A stretch of DNA of 64,000 bases. It comes from Streptomyces sp. NBC_01445. Lineage in GTDB: Bacteria; Actinomycetota; Actinomycetes; Streptomycetales; Streptomycetaceae. The translations under genes and the position numbers were made by a program. Shown here one piece after another: positions 1 through 10,036 of the stretch. The first letter of the stretch is position 1. Each line of letters opens with the position of its first letter. Where the stretch lies: contig NZ_CP109485.1 in assembly GCF_035918235.1 (NCBI RefSeq), positions 4,712,001 through 4,776,000 on the forward strand, written 5' to 3'. Below the pieces are notes generated by a model, which saw nothing but the letters and a program-made list of their open reading frames with translations, searched no databases and had not been told where the DNA came from.

Positions 1-2753
1 AGGACCTGTCCCGGGTTCATTCGGGACGGCACACCCAGCGGGTTGAGGATGATGTCGACCGGAGTTCCGTCCTCGAGGAACGGCATGTCCTCGATCGGAA
101 GGATCTTCGAGATAACACCCTTGTTGCCGTGGCGGCCGGCGAGCTTGTCACCGTCCGTGATCTTGCGCTTCTGCGCCACGTAGACACGAACCAGCTGGTT
201 CACGCCCGGCGGCAGCTCGTCGCCCTCTTCACGGTCGAAGACGCGGACGCCGATGACCTTGCCGATCTCACCGTGCGGCACCTTCAGCGAGGTGTCGCGC
301 ACCTCGCGCGCCTTCTCACCGAAGATCGCGCGGAGCAGGCGCTCCTCCGGCGTCAGCTCGGTCTCACCCTTGGGCGTGACCTTGCCGACGAGGATGTCGC
401 CGGCGACGACCTCGGCACCGATACGGATGATGCCGCGCTCGTCGAGGTCGGCGAGGACCTCTTCGGAGACGTTCGGGATGTCCCGGGTGATCTCCTCCGG
501 GCCGAGCTTGGTGTCACGGGCGTCGACCTCGTGCTCCTCGATGTGGATCGAGGAGAGGACGTCGTCCTGCACGAGGCGCTGCGACAGGATGATCGCGTCC
601 TCGTAGTTGTGACCCTCCCACGGCATGAACGCCACGAGCAGGTTCTTGCCGAGCGCCATCTCGCCGTTCTCGGTCGCGGGACCGTCGGCCAGAACCTGGC
701 CCTCGATCACGCGGGCGCCCTCGTCCACGACAACCTTCTGGTTGACGGAGGTGCCCTGGTTGGAGCGCGAGAACTTCGCGAGGCGGTACGTGGTGTACGT
801 GCCGTCGTCGTTGGCGGTGGTGATGTAGTCCGCGGAAACCTCCTGGACCACACCGTCCTTCTCCGCCTTGAGCACGTCGCCCGCGTCAGTGGCGCAGCGG
901 TACTCCATGCCCGTGCCGACGAGCGGCGCCTCGGACTTGATCAGCGGCACGGCCTGACGCATCATGTTCGCGCCCATGAGGGCACGGTTGGCGTCGTCGT
1001 GCTCGAGGAACGGGATCATCGCGGTCGCGACCGACACCATCTGGCGCGGCGAGACGTCCATGTAGTCGACGTCGTCGCCCGGGATGTAGTCGATCTCGCC
1101 GCCACGACGGCGGACCAGGACGCGGTTCTCGGTGAACCGCATGTCCTCGCCGAGGCCGGCGTTGGCCTGGGCGATCACGAAGCGGTCTTCCTCGTCCGCG
1201 GTCAGGTAGTCGACGTCGTCGGTGACGACACCCTCGACGACCTTGCGGTACGGCGTCTCGACGAAGCCGAACGCGTTGACGCGACCGTAGGAAGCCAGCG
1301 AACCGATCAGACCGATGTTCGGGCCTTCAGGCGTCTCAATCGGGCACATACGGCCGTAGTGGGACGGGTGCACGTCACGGACCTCGAAGCCGGCCCGCTC
1401 ACGGGAGAGACCACCCGGGCCAAGCGCCGACAGACGGCGCTTGTGGGTGAGACCCGACAGCGGGTTGTTCTGGTCCATGAACTGCGACAGCTGGCTGGTG
1501 CCGAAGAACTCCTTGATGGAGGCGACGACCGGCCGGATGTTGATCAGTGTCTGCGGCGTGATCGCCTCGACGTCCTGAGTCGTCATGCGCTCGCGGACGA
1601 CGCGCTCCATACGAGCCAGACCCGTGCGGACCTGGTTCTGGATGAGCTCGCCGACGTTACGCAGACGACGGTTGCCGAAGTGGTCGATGTCGTCGGTCTC
1701 GACGACAATCGAGACACCGCTGTCGCCAACGGTCTCGGTCTCACCGGCGTGCAGCTTCACCAGGTACTTGATCGACGAGATGATGTCCTCGACGGTCAGG
1801 ACGCCGGCGTCCAGCGGGGCTTCGCCGCCCAGCTTCTTGTTCACCTTGTAGCGGCCGACCTTCGCGAGGTCGTAGCGCTTCGGGTTGAAGTAGAGGTTCT
1901 CGAGCAGCGTCTGCGCGGCCTCACGGGTCGGCGGCTCGCCCGGACGCAGCTTGCGGTAGATGTCGAGGAGCGCGTCGTCCTGGCCCTGGGTGTGGTCCTT
2001 CTCCAGAGTGGCGCGCATGGACTCGTACTCGCCGAACTCCTCGAGGATCTGCTCGGTCGTCCAACCGAGAGCCTTGAGGAGAACGGTGACGGACTGCTTG
2101 CGCTTGCGGTCGATGCGGACACCGACCATGTCGCGCTTGTCGATCTCCATCTCGAGCCAGGCACCCCGGGACGGGATGACCTTGGCCGAGAAGATGTCCT
2201 TGTCGGACGTCTTGTCGATCGAGGAGTCGAAGTAGACGCCCGGCGAGCGGACGAGCTGCGACACAACGACACGCTCGGTGCCGTTGATGACGAAGGTGCC
2301 CTTGTTGGTCATGAGCGGGAAGTCGCCCATGAAGACCGTCTGGGACTTGATCTCGCCGGTCTCGTTGTTGGTGAACTCGGCGGTGACGAAGAGCGGGGCG
2401 CCGAACGTGAAGTCGCGCTCCTTGCACTCGTCGATCGAGTTCTTCGGTGGCTCGAAACGGTGGTCGCGGAACGTCAGGGACATCGACCCTGAGAAGTCCT
2501 CGATCGGGGAGATCTCCTCGAAGATCTCCTCCAGACCGGACTTCCTGGGGACGTCCTGTCCGCTGTCCAGAGCCGCCTCGACACGAGCCTTCCACGCGTC
2601 GTTGCCGAGCAGCCAGTCGAAGCTTTCGGTCTGCAGCGCAAGAAGGTTCGGAACCTCGAGGGGCTCCTTGATCTTTGCAAAGGAAATGCGCAGCGGGGCG
2701 GTGCTGGCGCCGTTGTTCGTATTCGCGGTCGAGGCAGTGCGCGAGGCGGCCAA
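1..2753 (-). CDS. rpoB: RNA polymerase beta subunit, 5' three quarters (runs off the window start)
   Basis: Beta subunit of DNA-dependent RNA polymerase; with beta' it forms the catalytic cleft. About 917 of the roughly 1160 codons usual in Streptomyces are present. The start is TTG at 2753, preceded by GGAAGGA seven bases upstream, and the protein opens [18 protein letters not shown], then the conserved [12 protein letters not shown]. The rifampicin-resistance region lies at about 1390-1510 and reads [20 protein letters not shown] followed by [16 protein letters not shown]. The Asp, His and Ser positions most often mutated in resistant strains are all wild type, so a rifampicin-sensitive enzyme is predicted. 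The gene has its own promoter in the gap after rplL; rpoC should follow outside the window. The frame is open throughout. Confidence 0.98.
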   Translation of the reverse strand, partial: MAASRTASTANTNNGASTAPLRISFAKIKEPLEVPNLLALQTESFDWLLGNDAWKARVEAALDSGQDVPRKSGLEEIFEEISPIEDFSGSMSLTFRDHRFEPPKNSIDECKERDFTFGAPLFVTAEFTNNETGEIKSQTVFMGDFPLMTNKGTFVINGTERVVVSQLVRSPGVYFDSSIDKTSDKDIFSAKVIPSRGAWLEMEIDKRDMVGVRIDRKRKQSVTVLLKALGWTTEQILEEFGEYESMRATLEKDHTQGQDDALLDIYRKLRPGEPPTREAAQTLLENLYFNPKRYDLAKVGRYKVNKKLGGEAPLDAGVLTVEDIISSIKYLVKLHAGETETVGDSGVSIVVETDDIDHFGNRRLRNVGELIQNQVRTGLARMERVVRERMTTQDVEAITPQTLINIRPVVASIKEFFGTSQLSQFMDQNNPLSGLTHKRRLSALGPGGLSRERAGFEVRDVHPSHYGRMCPIETPEGPNIGLIGSLASYGRVNAFGFVETPYRKVVEGVVTDDVDYLTADEEDRFVIAQANAGLGEDMRFTENRVLVRRRGGEIDYIPGDDVDYMDVSPRQMVSVATAMIPFLEHDDANRALMGANMMRQAVPLIKSEAPLVGTGMEYRCATDAGDVLKAEKDGVVQEVSADYITTANDDGTYTTYRLAKFSRSNQGTSVNQKVVVDEGARVIEGQVLADGPATENGEMALGKNLLVAFMPWEGHNYEDAIILSQRLVQDDVLSSIHIEEHEVDARDTKLGPEEITRDIPNVSEEVLADLDERGIIRIGAEVVAGDILVGKVTPKGETELTPEERLLRAIFGEKAREVRDTSLKVPHGEIGKVIGVRVFDREEGDELPPGVNQLVRVYVAQKRKITDGDKLAGRHGNKGVISKILPIEDMPFLEDGTPVDIILNPLGVPSRMNPGQV

Positions 2754-2936
2754 GAGGGGGTCCTTCCGAGGGCTCGGACTCACTACGCGCGTACCGGTCC
2801 CAAGCTGGCACGGAGGCAGAAGCTTCCCGAATCGGCCCGTGAGGGCCAGGTCAGGACGGTTTCAGTCCAAGGTGCTGGAGCGAGGGCATGCCCCTGGTGA
2901 CGGGCAGGGAGCAGCTAACAGGCAGCGCAAAGGGTC

Positions 2937-2965
2937 AGTGTAGCCACTTGGCTCACTGATGTCCA
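2937..2965 (-). promoter_or_regulatory. Candidate rpoB promoter (housekeeping sigma type)
   Basis: On the minus strand a -35 hexamer TGGACA (2960-2965) and a -10 hexamer TACACT (2937-2942) are separated by exactly 17 bases. The start point would be near 2930, giving a leader of about 175 nt before the TTG start. An inverted repeat CACTG...CAGTG (2955-2969) overlaps the -35 box. A separate rpoBC promoter after the rplL terminator is known in Streptomyces; assignment here is by motif only. Confidence 0.7.
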
Positions 2966-2980
2966 GTGCGGGTTTTTTGA

Positions 2981-3029
2981 GACCCTCGTTGTCCTCAACG
3001 ACCCTCGTCAGACCCTCGTTGTTCTCAAC
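2981..3029. repeat. Direct repeats upstream of the rpoB promoter
   Basis: A 19-bp unit GACCCTCGTTGTCCTCAAC at 2981-2999 recurs at 3011-3029 with one change (C to T). A third partial copy of its first nine bases sits between them at 3000-3008. The array lies just upstream of the -35 box, where activators or UP-like elements act. Function unknown. Confidence 0.7.
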
Positions 3030-3328
3030 AGCTGCAACACGTCACCACGTCACTCGTGGCGCGCACATCCTTACTGCCCTCTTCGTCGTCGATCCATGCC
3101 TCGGATCCGGATCGTTGTGACGACGCGTCCTGAGAATTGCGCGCTGCGTGCGGTTCGTCAAGGCCCCGTCCTGTGCGAACGGGGCTGCCCCGACCCCGCA
3201 CTCACCAGCAGGCACCCGCAGGCACCGGCTCCAGGCACCGGTTCCAGGCACAACGAAGATCACCATACTCGTCGGGACCGTCAGTGCAAGGCAGCCGAAC
3301 TGGAGCGCCGAGCGGCCGTCCGAAAAGC

Positions 3329-3366
3329 CTGAAGGGCGACCACCCAGTTGGGTGATCGCCCTTCAG
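3329..3366 (-). terminator. Intrinsic terminator after rplL
   Basis: A 17-bp stem (3329-3345 with 3350-3366, one wobble pair in the RNA) closes on a 4-nt loop. On the minus strand it is followed by GCTTTTC. It lies 62 bp beyond the rplL stop and would end or attenuate rplJL transcription before the separate rpoB promoter. About 360 bp between this hairpin and the promoter region hold no recognisable gene. Confidence 0.85.
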
Positions 3367-3427
3367 TACGTTCGCGTTACAGCCCTACGCGAGAGCCGCT
3401 CAGCAAGGAGTCAGCAGACTCCCGAGG

Positions 3428-3811
3428 TCACTTGACCTCGACGGAGGCGCCGGCGCCCTTGAGGGACTCGGCAGCCTTCTCCGCGGCGTCCTTCGCGACC
3501 TTCTCGAGGACGGGCTTCGGGGCGCCGTCGACGAGGTCCTTGGCCTCCTTGAGGCCCAGGGAGGTGAGCTCGCGCACGACCTTGATGACCTGGATCTTCT
3601 TCTCGCCGGCGCCGGTGAGGATGACGTCGAACTCGTCCTGCTCCTCGGCAGCCTCGGCGGCCGGGCCACCGGCGGCGGGGCCGGCAACGGCGACGGCCGC
3701 GGCGGCGGTGACGTCGAACTTCTCCTCGAAGGCCTTCACGAACTCGGAGAGCTCGATGAGGGTCATCTCTTCGAACTGCGCGAGCAGGTCGTCCTGGGAC
3801 AGCTTCGCCAT
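3428..3811 (-). CDS. rplL: 50S ribosomal protein L7/L12
   Basis: Stalk protein of the large subunit; dimers bind L10 and recruit translation GTPases. The 127-residue product has the family plan: an N-terminal dimerisation helix ([20 protein letters not shown]), an Ala/Gly/Pro-rich hinge at about residues 35-55, and a C-terminal domain with the conserved [20 protein letters not shown] stretch. It is in the same direction as rplJ, 111 bp downstream of it, and followed by a strong terminator. Length and every segment match the family. Confidence 0.98.
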   Translation of the reverse strand: MAKLSQDDLLAQFEEMTLIELSEFVKAFEEKFDVTAAAAVAVAGPAAGGPAAEAAEEQDEFDVILTGAGEKKIQVIKVVRELTSLGLKEAKDLVDGAPKPVLEKVAKDAAEKAAESLKGAGASVEVK

Positions 3812-3922
3812 GATGGCGTCCTTCCACTAATTCGGCAGGTGCCGGAGTTACATGTAGGCGGGCGTACGTTCGGCCCGCTGCGACCGTCGCCCTGGCGGGC
3901 AGCGATCATTGCGCGAGCCGAG

Positions 3923-4453
3923 TTACTCGGCACCGCCCTGCTCGTCGCGCTTGACGCGAAGCGCCTCCGCAGTGCGGACGAACTTCGACGGGAGCGCCTG
4001 GAAGACCTGAGCAGCCTGAGTCTGCTTGCCCTTCATGGCGCCCGCCAGCTTGGCGAGCAGAACCTCGCGGGACTCGAGGTCCGCGAGCTTCTTGATCTCA
4101 TCGGCGGACAGCGCCTTACCGTCAAGGACACCGCCCTTGATGATGAGGTTGGGGTTGTCCTTGGCGAAGTCACGAAGACCCTTCGCCGACTCCACCGGGT
4201 CACCGGTGACGAAGGCAACCGCTGTCGGACCCGTGAACAGGTCGTCCAGCGTGTTGATCCCGGCCTCGTTGGCCGCGATCTTGGTCAGCGTGTTCTTCAC
4301 CACGGCGTACTCGGAGTTCTCACCGAGAGAACGGCGCAGCTGCTTGAGCTGGGCCACGGTGAGACCCCGGTACTCGGTCAGCACGGCGGCGTTCGAGCTG
4401 CGGAACTTGTCCGTGAGCTCGGCTACCGCGGCAGCCTTGTCGGGCGTCGGCAT
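3923..4453 (-). CDS. rplJ: 50S ribosomal protein L10
   Basis: Base of the ribosomal stalk; binds 23S rRNA and L7/L12 dimers, and as a complex with L12 represses its own mRNA. The 176-residue product opens [20 protein letters not shown], with the conserved [14 protein letters not shown] and VVKNTL segments; the Ala-rich C-terminal helix that carries L12 follows. ATG at 4453 is preceded by GGAAGGAGG ten bases upstream. A long leader with L10-binding features and a terminator-like hairpin precedes it, so rplJL is probably autoregulated. Confidence 0.98.
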   Translation of the reverse strand: MPTPDKAAAVAELTDKFRSSNAAVLTEYRGLTVAQLKQLRRSLGENSEYAVVKNTLTKIAANEAGINTLDDLFTGPTAVAFVTGDPVESAKGLRDFAKDNPNLIIKGGVLDGKALSADEIKKLADLESREVLLAKLAGAMKGKQTQAAQVFQALPSKFVRTAEALRVKRDEQGGAE

Positions 4454-4700
4454 AGAGCGTCGGCCTCCTTCCGGGTGATGAGGACCGCTCAGAAGGGGCT
4501 GTACAAAACAAAACGCCCCGGCGCAGGCGCACGGGGCGTAGCTCTACCGGAACGAGTCCGGGAACTTTCCACAGTCACCTGCGCAGGTCGTCCGCTTTCA
4601 GCAGATCCTTCGGTCACCGGTTCCTCTTGCGAGGGCACGGCAACGACCAGCGGTCTTTGGCTTCCTGAGGAGATTACGTGACGGGGTCCGCCTCAGGCAA
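4454..4700 (-). promoter_or_regulatory. rplJ promoter and L10 leader with attenuator-like hairpin
   Basis: A -35 TTGCCT (4695-4700) and -10 TAATCT (4671-4676) spaced by 18 bases would start RNA near 4664, giving a leader of about 210 nt. It contains a structured block at about 4555-4660 resembling the actinobacterial L10 leader family, where L10(L12)4 binds. Next comes a GC hairpin with arms 4513-4520 and 4532-4539, followed on the minus strand by TTTTGTTTTG, as in an attenuator. The ribosome-binding site lies after it. Family assignment is from memory and secondary-structure logic, not a covariance search. Confidence 0.75.
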
Positions 4701-4784
4701 ATCCGCCCTTGTCGGCCCCCCGCCGGGGCACTCAACCGCTGGTCGCGCGCGGTCCGCTCGCCTTGGCCGTCGCCCTCTTCCCTG

Positions 4785-5504
4785 TCATGCAGTGGGCTTT
4801 CGACCGACGACGTCCTTGAAGTCGACCGTGTCCCGCGCCGGCGGGCGCTCGGCCGAGGCGCGGGCGCCGTAGTCGGCGTAGTGCACGGTCCCGGAGAAGG
4901 CTCCGGAGTCCGTACGGGCCCGCTGGACGCGCTTGACCAGTAGGTGTCCGCGGTCGATCCAGACGTCGACGCGCTGCCCGTCGGCCGTGCCCGTGTAGTG
5001 CGTGGCGCGGACGCCGCGCACGGTCTCCCGGCCCACCTCGCGCGCGTTCCCCGAGGACAGCAGCAGTTTCAGGGAGGCCGCCGGTGAGAGGTCGGCCCCG
5101 GGGTCGTACGGGTATCGGATCCAGTGCTTGCCGTCCGACAGCGCGGCGAACTTGTCGGTCATGCGCGTGTAGTACGCGTCCGGCAGGAAGCGGGACTGGG
5201 ACGGGGAACCGCCCATGAGCCGGGTCGTCGACGCCATCGAGCCGCCGGTCGCTGTCACCCTCAGGGTGCCGCGCAGCCCGCCCGACCAGCGCAGGACGCC
5301 CACGCTCCGCGAGGACAGGCTGGTGCCCGTACTGCTCGTCGCCTCGATCCTGGCGGACCCGGCGGCGGCGACCTCTGAGCGGGCGGCCCGCAGCGCCCCG
5401 GTGACGCTCTCGTCGCCCTTGGGTGCCTCGTGCGAGCCGCAGGACACCAGGCCGGCCACCGCCAGGCAGACCGTCGCGTGCCGCACCCATGTCCTGCCGT
5501 TCAT
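4785..5504 (-). CDS. Putative lipoprotein of unknown function (LppX/LolA-like size)
   Basis: Predicted surface lipoprotein of 239 residues. The chosen ATG (5504) gives MNGRTWVRHATVCLAVAGLV followed by the lipobox Cys (LVSC); a longer frame starting 17 codons upstream would bury the signal, and GGGGGGAG sits just upstream of this ATG. The mature part is rich in beta-strand-like segments with a VDVWIDRGHLLVKRV stretch, reminiscent of LppX/LolA-fold lipoproteins that carry lipids, but no catalytic motif is seen. It sits between rplA and rplJ on the same strand; rplA has its own terminator, so it is probably a separate unit. Function unknown. Confidence 0.8.
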   Translation of the reverse strand: MNGRTWVRHATVCLAVAGLVSCGSHEAPKGDESVTGALRAARSEVAAAGSARIEATSSTGTSLSSRSVGVLRWSGGLRGTLRVTATGGSMASTTRLMGGSPSQSRFLPDAYYTRMTDKFAALSDGKHWIRYPYDPGADLSPAASLKLLLSSGNAREVGRETVRGVRATHYTGTADGQRVDVWIDRGHLLVKRVQRARTDSGAFSGTVHYADYGARASAERPPARDTVDFKDVVGRKPTA

Positions 5505-5588
5505 ACGCTCCCCCCGCCGAACCCCAGGTCGACCCCGCACGCTAGCGGAGCCCACCGGTGCCCGGAGGGGTTAGCGGGAAAACGGGAA

Positions 5589-5620
5589 CGGGCCCCGCAC
5601 CTCGAAAGGTGCGGGGCCCG
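5589..5620 (-). terminator. Intrinsic terminator after rplA
   Basis: A perfect 14-bp stem (5589-5602 with 5607-5620) with a 4-nt loop, followed on the minus strand by TTCCCGTTTTCC. It lies 26 bp past the rplA stop codon. Confidence 0.9.
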
Positions 5621-5645
5621 AGCCGACTTGGCCGAGCTGTCAGGC

Positions 5646-6374
5646 TCAGACCGCAGCCGGGTCCTCCTCGACGAGGAGGTTGCGGGTGCGGTTCGGGTCG
5701 AGCGGAACGCCGGGGCCCATCGTGGTGGCGATGGCGGCCTTCTTGATGTAGCGACCCTTGGCGGCGGACGGCTTCAGACGAAGGATCTCGTCCAGGGCCG
5801 CGCCGTAGTTCTCCACCAGCTGGGTGTCGTCGAAGGACACCTTGCCGATGATGAAGTGGAGGTTCGAGTGCTTGTCGACGCGGAACTCGATCTTGCCGCC
5901 CTTGATCTCGTTCACGGCCTTGACCACGTCCGGGGTCACCGTGCCGGTCTTCGGGTTCGGCATGAGGCCACGGGGGCCGAGCACGCGGCCGAGGCGGCCG
6001 ACCTTGCCCATGAGGTCCGGGGTGGCGACAACGGCGTCGAACTCGTTCAGGCGGTTGCCCTTGGAGATCTCGTCGATGAGCTCGTCGGAGCCGACGATGT
6101 CGGCGCCAGCGGCTTCCGCGGCCGCAGCACGGTCACCGGTCGCGAAGACCAGGACCCGGGCGGTCTTGCCGGTGCCGTGCGGGAGGTTCACGGTGCCACG
6201 GACCATCTGGTCGGCCTTGCGCGGGTCGACACCCAGACGCATGGCGACCTCGACGGTGCCGTCGAACTTCGTCGCGGAGGTCTCCTTGGCGATACGGACG
6301 GCCTCGAGCGGGGCGTAGAGCTTGTCCCGGTCGATCTTCGCGTCCGCAGCGCGGAGAGTCTTGCTGCGCTTCAC
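5646..6374 (-). CDS. rplA: 50S ribosomal protein L1
   Basis: L1 protuberance protein of the large subunit; in many bacteria also represses translation of the rplK-rplA mRNA. The 242-residue product opens [20 protein letters not shown] and carries the L1 signature around [19 protein letters not shown] and the [20 protein letters not shown] segment. It lies 83 bp after rplK in the same direction and ends at a strong terminator. No anomalies. Confidence 0.98.
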   Translation of the reverse strand: MKRSKTLRAADAKIDRDKLYAPLEAVRIAKETSATKFDGTVEVAMRLGVDPRKADQMVRGTVNLPHGTGKTARVLVFATGDRAAAAEAAGADIVGSDELIDEISKGNRLNEFDAVVATPDLMGKVGRLGRVLGPRGLMPNPKTGTVTPDVVKAVNEIKGGKIEFRVDKHSNLHFIIGKVSFDDTQLVENYGAALDEILRLKPSAAKGRYIKKAAIATTMGPGVPLDPNRTRNLLVEEDPAAV

Positions 6375-6457
6375 TTCTACTCCTGGATTCAGGGATGGAG
6401 TTCGTGGTCCGGGCCGGCGCTGGCCCTGCCACTGGAGGTCTTACGGGGTGGAGGGGT

Positions 6458-6892
6458 TCAGCCCTCGACCGTGACGCCCATGGAACGCGCGGTACCGGCG
6501 ATGATCTTCGCGGCGGCGTCCAGGTCGTTGGCGTTCAGGTCGGCCATCTTGGTGGTGGCGATCTCGCGGACCTGCGCGTCGGTGATCTTCGCGACCTTGG
6601 TCTTGTGAGGCTCGCCGGAGCCCTTCTCGATGCCCGCGGCCTTGAGGATCATCTTGGCGGCCGGGGGCGTCTTGGTGATGAAGGTGAAGGAGCGGTCTTC
6701 GTAGACCGTGATCTCCACCGGGATGACCCAGCCACGCTGCGACTCGGTCGCGGCGTTGTAGGCCTTGCAGAACTCCATGATGTTGACGCCGTGCTGGCCC
6801 AGCGCGGGACCAACCGGCGGGGCCGGGTTGGCGGCACCGGCCTGGATCTGGAGCTTGATAAGCCCCGTGACCTTCTTCTTCTTGGGAGGCAT
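6458..6892 (-). CDS. rplK: 50S ribosomal protein L11
   Basis: Binds the GTPase-associated centre of 23S rRNA and, in actinomycetes, is linked to the stringent response and to thiopeptide action. The 144-residue product opens [19 protein letters not shown], with the proline-rich [20 protein letters not shown] motif and the C-terminal RNA-binding domain ([12 protein letters not shown]). In S. coelicolor, changes in this protein are known to affect antibiotic production. It follows the nusG terminator; a hairpin in its leader is listed separately. Confidence 0.98.
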   Translation of the reverse strand: MPPKKKKVTGLIKLQIQAGAANPAPPVGPALGQHGVNIMEFCKAYNAATESQRGWVIPVEITVYEDRSFTFITKTPPAAKMILKAAGIEKGSGEPHKTKVAKITDAQVREIATTKMADLNANDLDAAAKIIAGTARSMGVTVEG

Positions 6893-6955
6893 TGCTCTCT
6901 CCGGGTCCTAGTGAGAGTTTTCAGCCAACCACCCGGTCATCCGGATGGAGGCATA

Positions 6956-6986
6956 CCGCACAACGATAACGGGTATCCGTGTGCGG
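6956..6986 (-). promoter_or_regulatory. Inverted repeat in the rplK leader
   Basis: Arms CCGCACA (6956-6962) and TGTGCGG (6980-6986) flank a 17-nt loop, immediately downstream of the nusG terminator and about 64 bp before the rplK start. It could be part of an rplK promoter or a leader hairpin such as an L1-binding site, but no specific L1 motif could be confirmed. Confidence 0.4.
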
Positions 6987-6988
6987 CT

Positions 6989-7033
6989 AAAAACCGAGCA
7001 GGTCAGACAGGCTGTGAGAGCCCGTCTGACCTG
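6989..7033 (-). terminator. Intrinsic terminator after nusG
   Basis: CAGGTCAGAC arms (stem 6999-7013 with 7020-7033) followed on the minus strand by CTCGG and a run of five T residues (6989-6993). It separates secE-nusG from rplKA. Confidence 0.88.
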
Positions 7034-7069
7034 TTCGGAAGTGCTTGTTCCAGAAGGTGCCGGAAGGGG

Positions 7070-7978
7070 CTAGTTCTTCTGGATCTGGTCGAAGCTGAGC
7101 TCGACCGGGGTCTCCCGGCCGAAGATCTCGACGAGGCCCTTGACCTTCTTCGAGTCGGCGTTGATCTCGTTGATCGTCGCCTGCAGCGTCGCGAACGGGC
7201 CGTCGGTGACGGTGACCGAGTCGCCGACCTCGAAGTCCAGGACCTGGACCTCGACCTTGCGGGACGGAGCCGGCCTGCCCTCGGCCTCGGCGGCCTCACG
7301 GGCGGCCTTCTCCTCGGCCTCCGGGGCGAGCATCTTGACGATCTCGTCCAGGGTCAGCGGATACGGGTCGTAGGCGTTGCCCACGAAGCCGGTGACGCCG
7401 GGGGTGTTGCGGACGACGCCCCAGGACTCGTTCGTCAGGTCCATGCGCACCAGCACGTAGCCGGGGAGCTTGTTCTGACGGACGGTCTTGCGCTCGCCGT
7501 TCTTGATCTGCGCGACCTCTTCCTGCGGCACCTCGGCCTGGAAGATGAAGTCCTCGACGTTCAGCGAGACGGCGCGCTGCTCGAGGTTGGTCTTCACGCG
7601 GTTCTCGTAACCGGCGTACGTGTGGATGACGTACCACTCGCCGGGCAGCGTGCGCAGTTCCTCGCGCAGGGCGACGATCGGGTCGACCGGCTCGGACTCC
7701 TCGGCGGCTTCCTCGACGGACTCCTCGTCGGCCTCGGCCTCGGGGGCGTCCTCGGCGGACTCCTCGTCGGCGTCGTCCTCGGCGGCGTGCTCGAGGGACT
7801 CCTCGGCGGCTTCGACCTCGTCCTCGACGTGCGCGTCAGCCTCAGTGGCTGCCTCTTCGGCAGCCTCGGCCTGGACCGTGTCCTCGGCGTTCTCGGCGTC
7901 CGCCGCCTCGACAATGTCGAGCTCGTCCTCAGCGGACTCGACGGGCTCGATCGCCTCGTTCAGGTTCGGGTCAGACAC
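7070..7978 (-). CDS. nusG: Transcription elongation/antitermination factor NusG
   Basis: Universal elongation factor that bridges the RNA polymerase clamp and Rho or the ribosome. The 302-residue product has a long acidic Glu/Ala-rich N-terminal extension (residues about 1-110, characteristic of Streptomyces). The NGN domain follows, with the [14 protein letters not shown] motif, and the protein ends in a KOW domain containing [19 protein letters not shown]. It follows secE by 77 bp with a GC hairpin between them. The acidic extension explains the extra length over the roughly 180 residues of enterobacterial NusG. Confidence 0.97.
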   Translation of the reverse strand: MSDPNLNEAIEPVESAEDELDIVEAADAENAEDTVQAEAAEEAATEADAHVEDEVEAAEESLEHAAEDDADEESAEDAPEAEADEESVEEAAEESEPVDPIVALREELRTLPGEWYVIHTYAGYENRVKTNLEQRAVSLNVEDFIFQAEVPQEEVAQIKNGERKTVRQNKLPGYVLVRMDLTNESWGVVRNTPGVTGFVGNAYDPYPLTLDEIVKMLAPEAEEKAAREAAEAEGRPAPSRKVEVQVLDFEVGDSVTVTDGPFATLQATINEINADSKKVKGLVEIFGRETPVELSFDQIQKN

Positions 7979-8022
7979 TGTGGCTGCTTCTTCCTGGATA
8001 CATAGGGGTGGAACACGCGAAA

Positions 8023-8045
8023 GGGGCGCCGGGTACGGCGCCCTT
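8023..8045 (-). terminator. GC hairpin between secE and nusG
   Basis: Stem 8023-8031 with 8036-8045 and a GGTA loop, followed on the minus strand by CCCCTTTCGCG. Weak U-tract, so it may attenuate rather than end transcription, letting secE-nusG remain an operon. Confidence 0.5.
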
Positions 8046-8055
8046 CGCTCTCGGC

Positions 8056-8343
8056 TCAGCCGAAGATGTACTTGACGGCGTGGTTGAAGCCATAGTCAAT
8101 CACGGTCACCAGACCGATCATGATGACGACGAACACAATCACCACGCTGGTGTAGGTGGTGAGCTGGTTCCGAGTCGGCCAGACAACCTTGCGGAGTTCC
8201 GCGACGATCTGGCGGTAGAAGAGCGCGAGACGGCCGAAGGGGCCCTTCTTTCCGCGCTTGCCACCCTTACGGGGCTTCTTCTGGGACTCCGGCGCCTCAT
8301 CCTGGGCATCAGGCATGTCGATGGAGCCCACGGCGTCCGTCAC
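8056..8343 (-). CDS. secE: Preprotein translocase subunit SecE
   Basis: Small essential subunit of the SecYEG channel. The 95-residue product starts at GTG 8343 (GAGG nearby), has a basic Lys/Arg stretch ([13 protein letters not shown]), the conserved cytosolic amphipathic helix with [13 protein letters not shown], and one C-terminal membrane segment ([19 protein letters not shown]). This is the single-span form found outside enterobacteria. It sits between tRNA-Trp and nusG, the usual actinobacterial order. Confidence 0.97.
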   Translation of the reverse strand: MTDAVGSIDMPDAQDEAPESQKKPRKGGKRGKKGPFGRLALFYRQIVAELRKVVWPTRNQLTTYTSVVIVFVVIMIGLVTVIDYGFNHAVKYIFG

Positions 8344-8452
8344 GCGTCCTCACCTGAATTCCGGGTCGTGGCCGTGCCGCGCCCGGTTGAGCCGCACGGC
8401 GGTGCATTTGCAGTACGTACATGCGCACACGTCCTGGCGAAGGAGTGTGTAG

Positions 8453-8525
8453 CAGGGCCGGAGGGACTTGAACCCCCAACCGCTGGTTTTGGAGACCAGT
8501 GCTCTACCAATTGAGCTACGACCCT
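8453..8525 (-). tRNA. tRNA-Trp (CCA anticodon)
   Basis: Complete cloverleaf on the minus strand. The acceptor AGGGTCG pairs with CGGCCCT, the D-arm is GCTCAATTGGTAGAGC, the anticodon stem-loop CTGGTCTCCAAAACCAG has anticodon CCA, and the T-arm contains GGTTCAAGTCC. The 3' CCA is not encoded. It lies just upstream of secE. Confidence 0.97.
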
Positions 8526-8715
8526 TTGTCTGCCCCAACGTACCGCATCCTTCCGACTGCACGTTGTGTGCCGGAAGAGAGCGGCCGGTGAAGGCCAACG
8601 AGCAGTGAGTGTACGTGTTCCGCGGCCCTCCGTCGAACAGAAAGAAGCGGGCCAGTCGTTGATCGTCCGTGAAACCCGTGTGCCGGCCGGGTTTCCGGTC
8701 TGGAACGATGGGGTT

Positions 8716-9954
8716 ATGAGCGCTGCTGCTACTCCTTCCTCTTCGCCCACCGAGCGCCGGGTCTCCGCCCGTATCGGCGCGATCTCCGAGTCCGCGACCC
8801 TCGCCGTCGACGCCAAGGCCAAGGCCCTCAAGGCCGCCGGGCGTCCGGTCATCGGTTTCGGCGCGGGCGAGCCCGACTTCCCGACCCCGGACTACATCGT
8901 CGAAGCGGCCATCGAGGCCTGCAAGAACCCGAAGTACCACCGGTACACGCCCGCCGGCGGTCTGCCCGAGCTGAAGGCCGCGATCGCCGCGAAGACGCTG
9001 CGCGACTCCGGCTACGAGGTCGACTCCTCGCAGGTCCTGGTGACCAACGGCGGCAAGCAGGCCATCTACGAGGCCTTCGCCGCGATCCTCGACCCGGGCG
9101 ACGAGGTCATCGTCCCGGCGCCGTACTGGACGACGTATCCCGAGTCGATCCGTCTCGCCGGTGGTGTCCCGGTCGAGGTCGTGGCCGACGAGACGACCGG
9201 GTACCGCGTCTCCGTGGAGCAGCTGGAGGCGGCGCGCACCGAGCGCACCAAGGTCGTCCTGTTCGTGTCGCCGTCGAACCCGACGGGCGCGGTCTACAGC
9301 GAGGCCGACGCCGAGGCGATCGGCCGCTGGGCCGTCGAGCACGGCCTGTGGGTTCTCACGGACGAGATCTACGAGCACCTGGTCTACGGGGACGCCAAGT
9401 TCACGTCCCTGCCGGCGCTCCTGCCCGAGCTGCGCGACAAGTGCATCGTCGTCAACGGCGTCGCCAAGACGTACGCCATGACCGGCTGGCGCGTCGGGTG
9501 GATCATCGGCCCGAAGGACGTCGTGAAGGCCGCGACCAACCTGCAGTCGCACGCCACGTCGAACGTGTCGAACGTCGCGCAGATCGCCGCGCTCGCCGCC
9601 GTGTCCGGTGACCTGACGGCCGTCGCGAAGATGCGCGAGGCCTTCGACCGCCGCCGCAAGACCATCGTGCGGATGCTGAACGAGATCGACGGCGTGTTCT
9701 GCCCCGAGCCCGAGGGCGCCTTCTACGCGTACCCGTCGGTGAAGGAGCTGCTCGGCAAGGAGATCCGCGGCAAGCGTCCGCAGGACTCCGTCGAGCTGGC
9801 CGCGCTGATCCTGGAGGAGGCCGAGGTCGCGGTCGTCCCGGGTGAGGCCTTCGGCACGCCGGGCTACCTGCGTCTGTCGTACGCCCTGGGCGACGAGGAC
9901 CTGGTCGAGGGTGTCTCGCGGATCCAGAAGCTGCTCGCCGAGGCGCGCGACTGA
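8716..9954 (+). CDS. aspC: Aspartate aminotransferase (PLP-dependent class I)
   Basis: Interconverts aspartate/2-oxoglutarate and oxaloacetate/glutamate in the cytosol. ATG 8716 gives 412 residues ([20 protein letters not shown]). Family motifs are [13 protein letters not shown] near residue 55, [11 protein letters not shown], the Asn-Pro of [10 protein letters not shown], the DEIYEHLVY Asp, and the PLP lysine at about residue 251 in [13 protein letters not shown]. It starts 190 bp from the divergent tRNA-Trp and ends in a strong terminator. A ribosome-binding site is weak; a leaderless or poorly led message is possible. Confidence 0.95.
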   Translation: MSAAATPSSSPTERRVSARIGAISESATLAVDAKAKALKAAGRPVIGFGAGEPDFPTPDYIVEAAIEACKNPKYHRYTPAGGLPELKAAIAAKTLRDSGYEVDSSQVLVTNGGKQAIYEAFAAILDPGDEVIVPAPYWTTYPESIRLAGGVPVEVVADETTGYRVSVEQLEAARTERTKVVLFVSPSNPTGAVYSEADAEAIGRWAVEHGLWVLTDEIYEHLVYGDAKFTSLPALLPELRDKCIVVNGVAKTYAMTGWRVGWIIGPKDVVKAATNLQSHATSNVSNVAQIAALAAVSGDLTAVAKMREAFDRRRKTIVRMLNEIDGVFCPEPEGAFYAYPSVKELLGKEIRGKRPQDSVELAALILEEAEVAVVPGEAFGTPGYLRLSYALGDEDLVEGVSRIQKLLAEARD

Positions 9955-9972
9955 CGCGTCTTCCGCGTGATG

Positions 9973-10010
9973 CGGGCCGTCTCCGGGATTCCCGGGGGCG
10001 GCCCGTTTTT
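9973..10010 (+). terminator. Intrinsic terminator after aspC
   Basis: Outer stem CGGGCCG (9973-9979) with CGGCCCG (9999-10005), inner CCGGG/CCCGG pairing, then five T residues (10006-10010). Confidence 0.9.
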
Positions 10011-10036
10011 CGTCCGGACCGTCGTCCGGACCTTGG

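Noticed and set aside
129-2492. A 787-codon open frame on the plus strand opposite rpoB
   Set aside because: It mirrors rpoB codons (antisense shadow in high GC DNA), has no domain, and rpoB is intact on the other strand.
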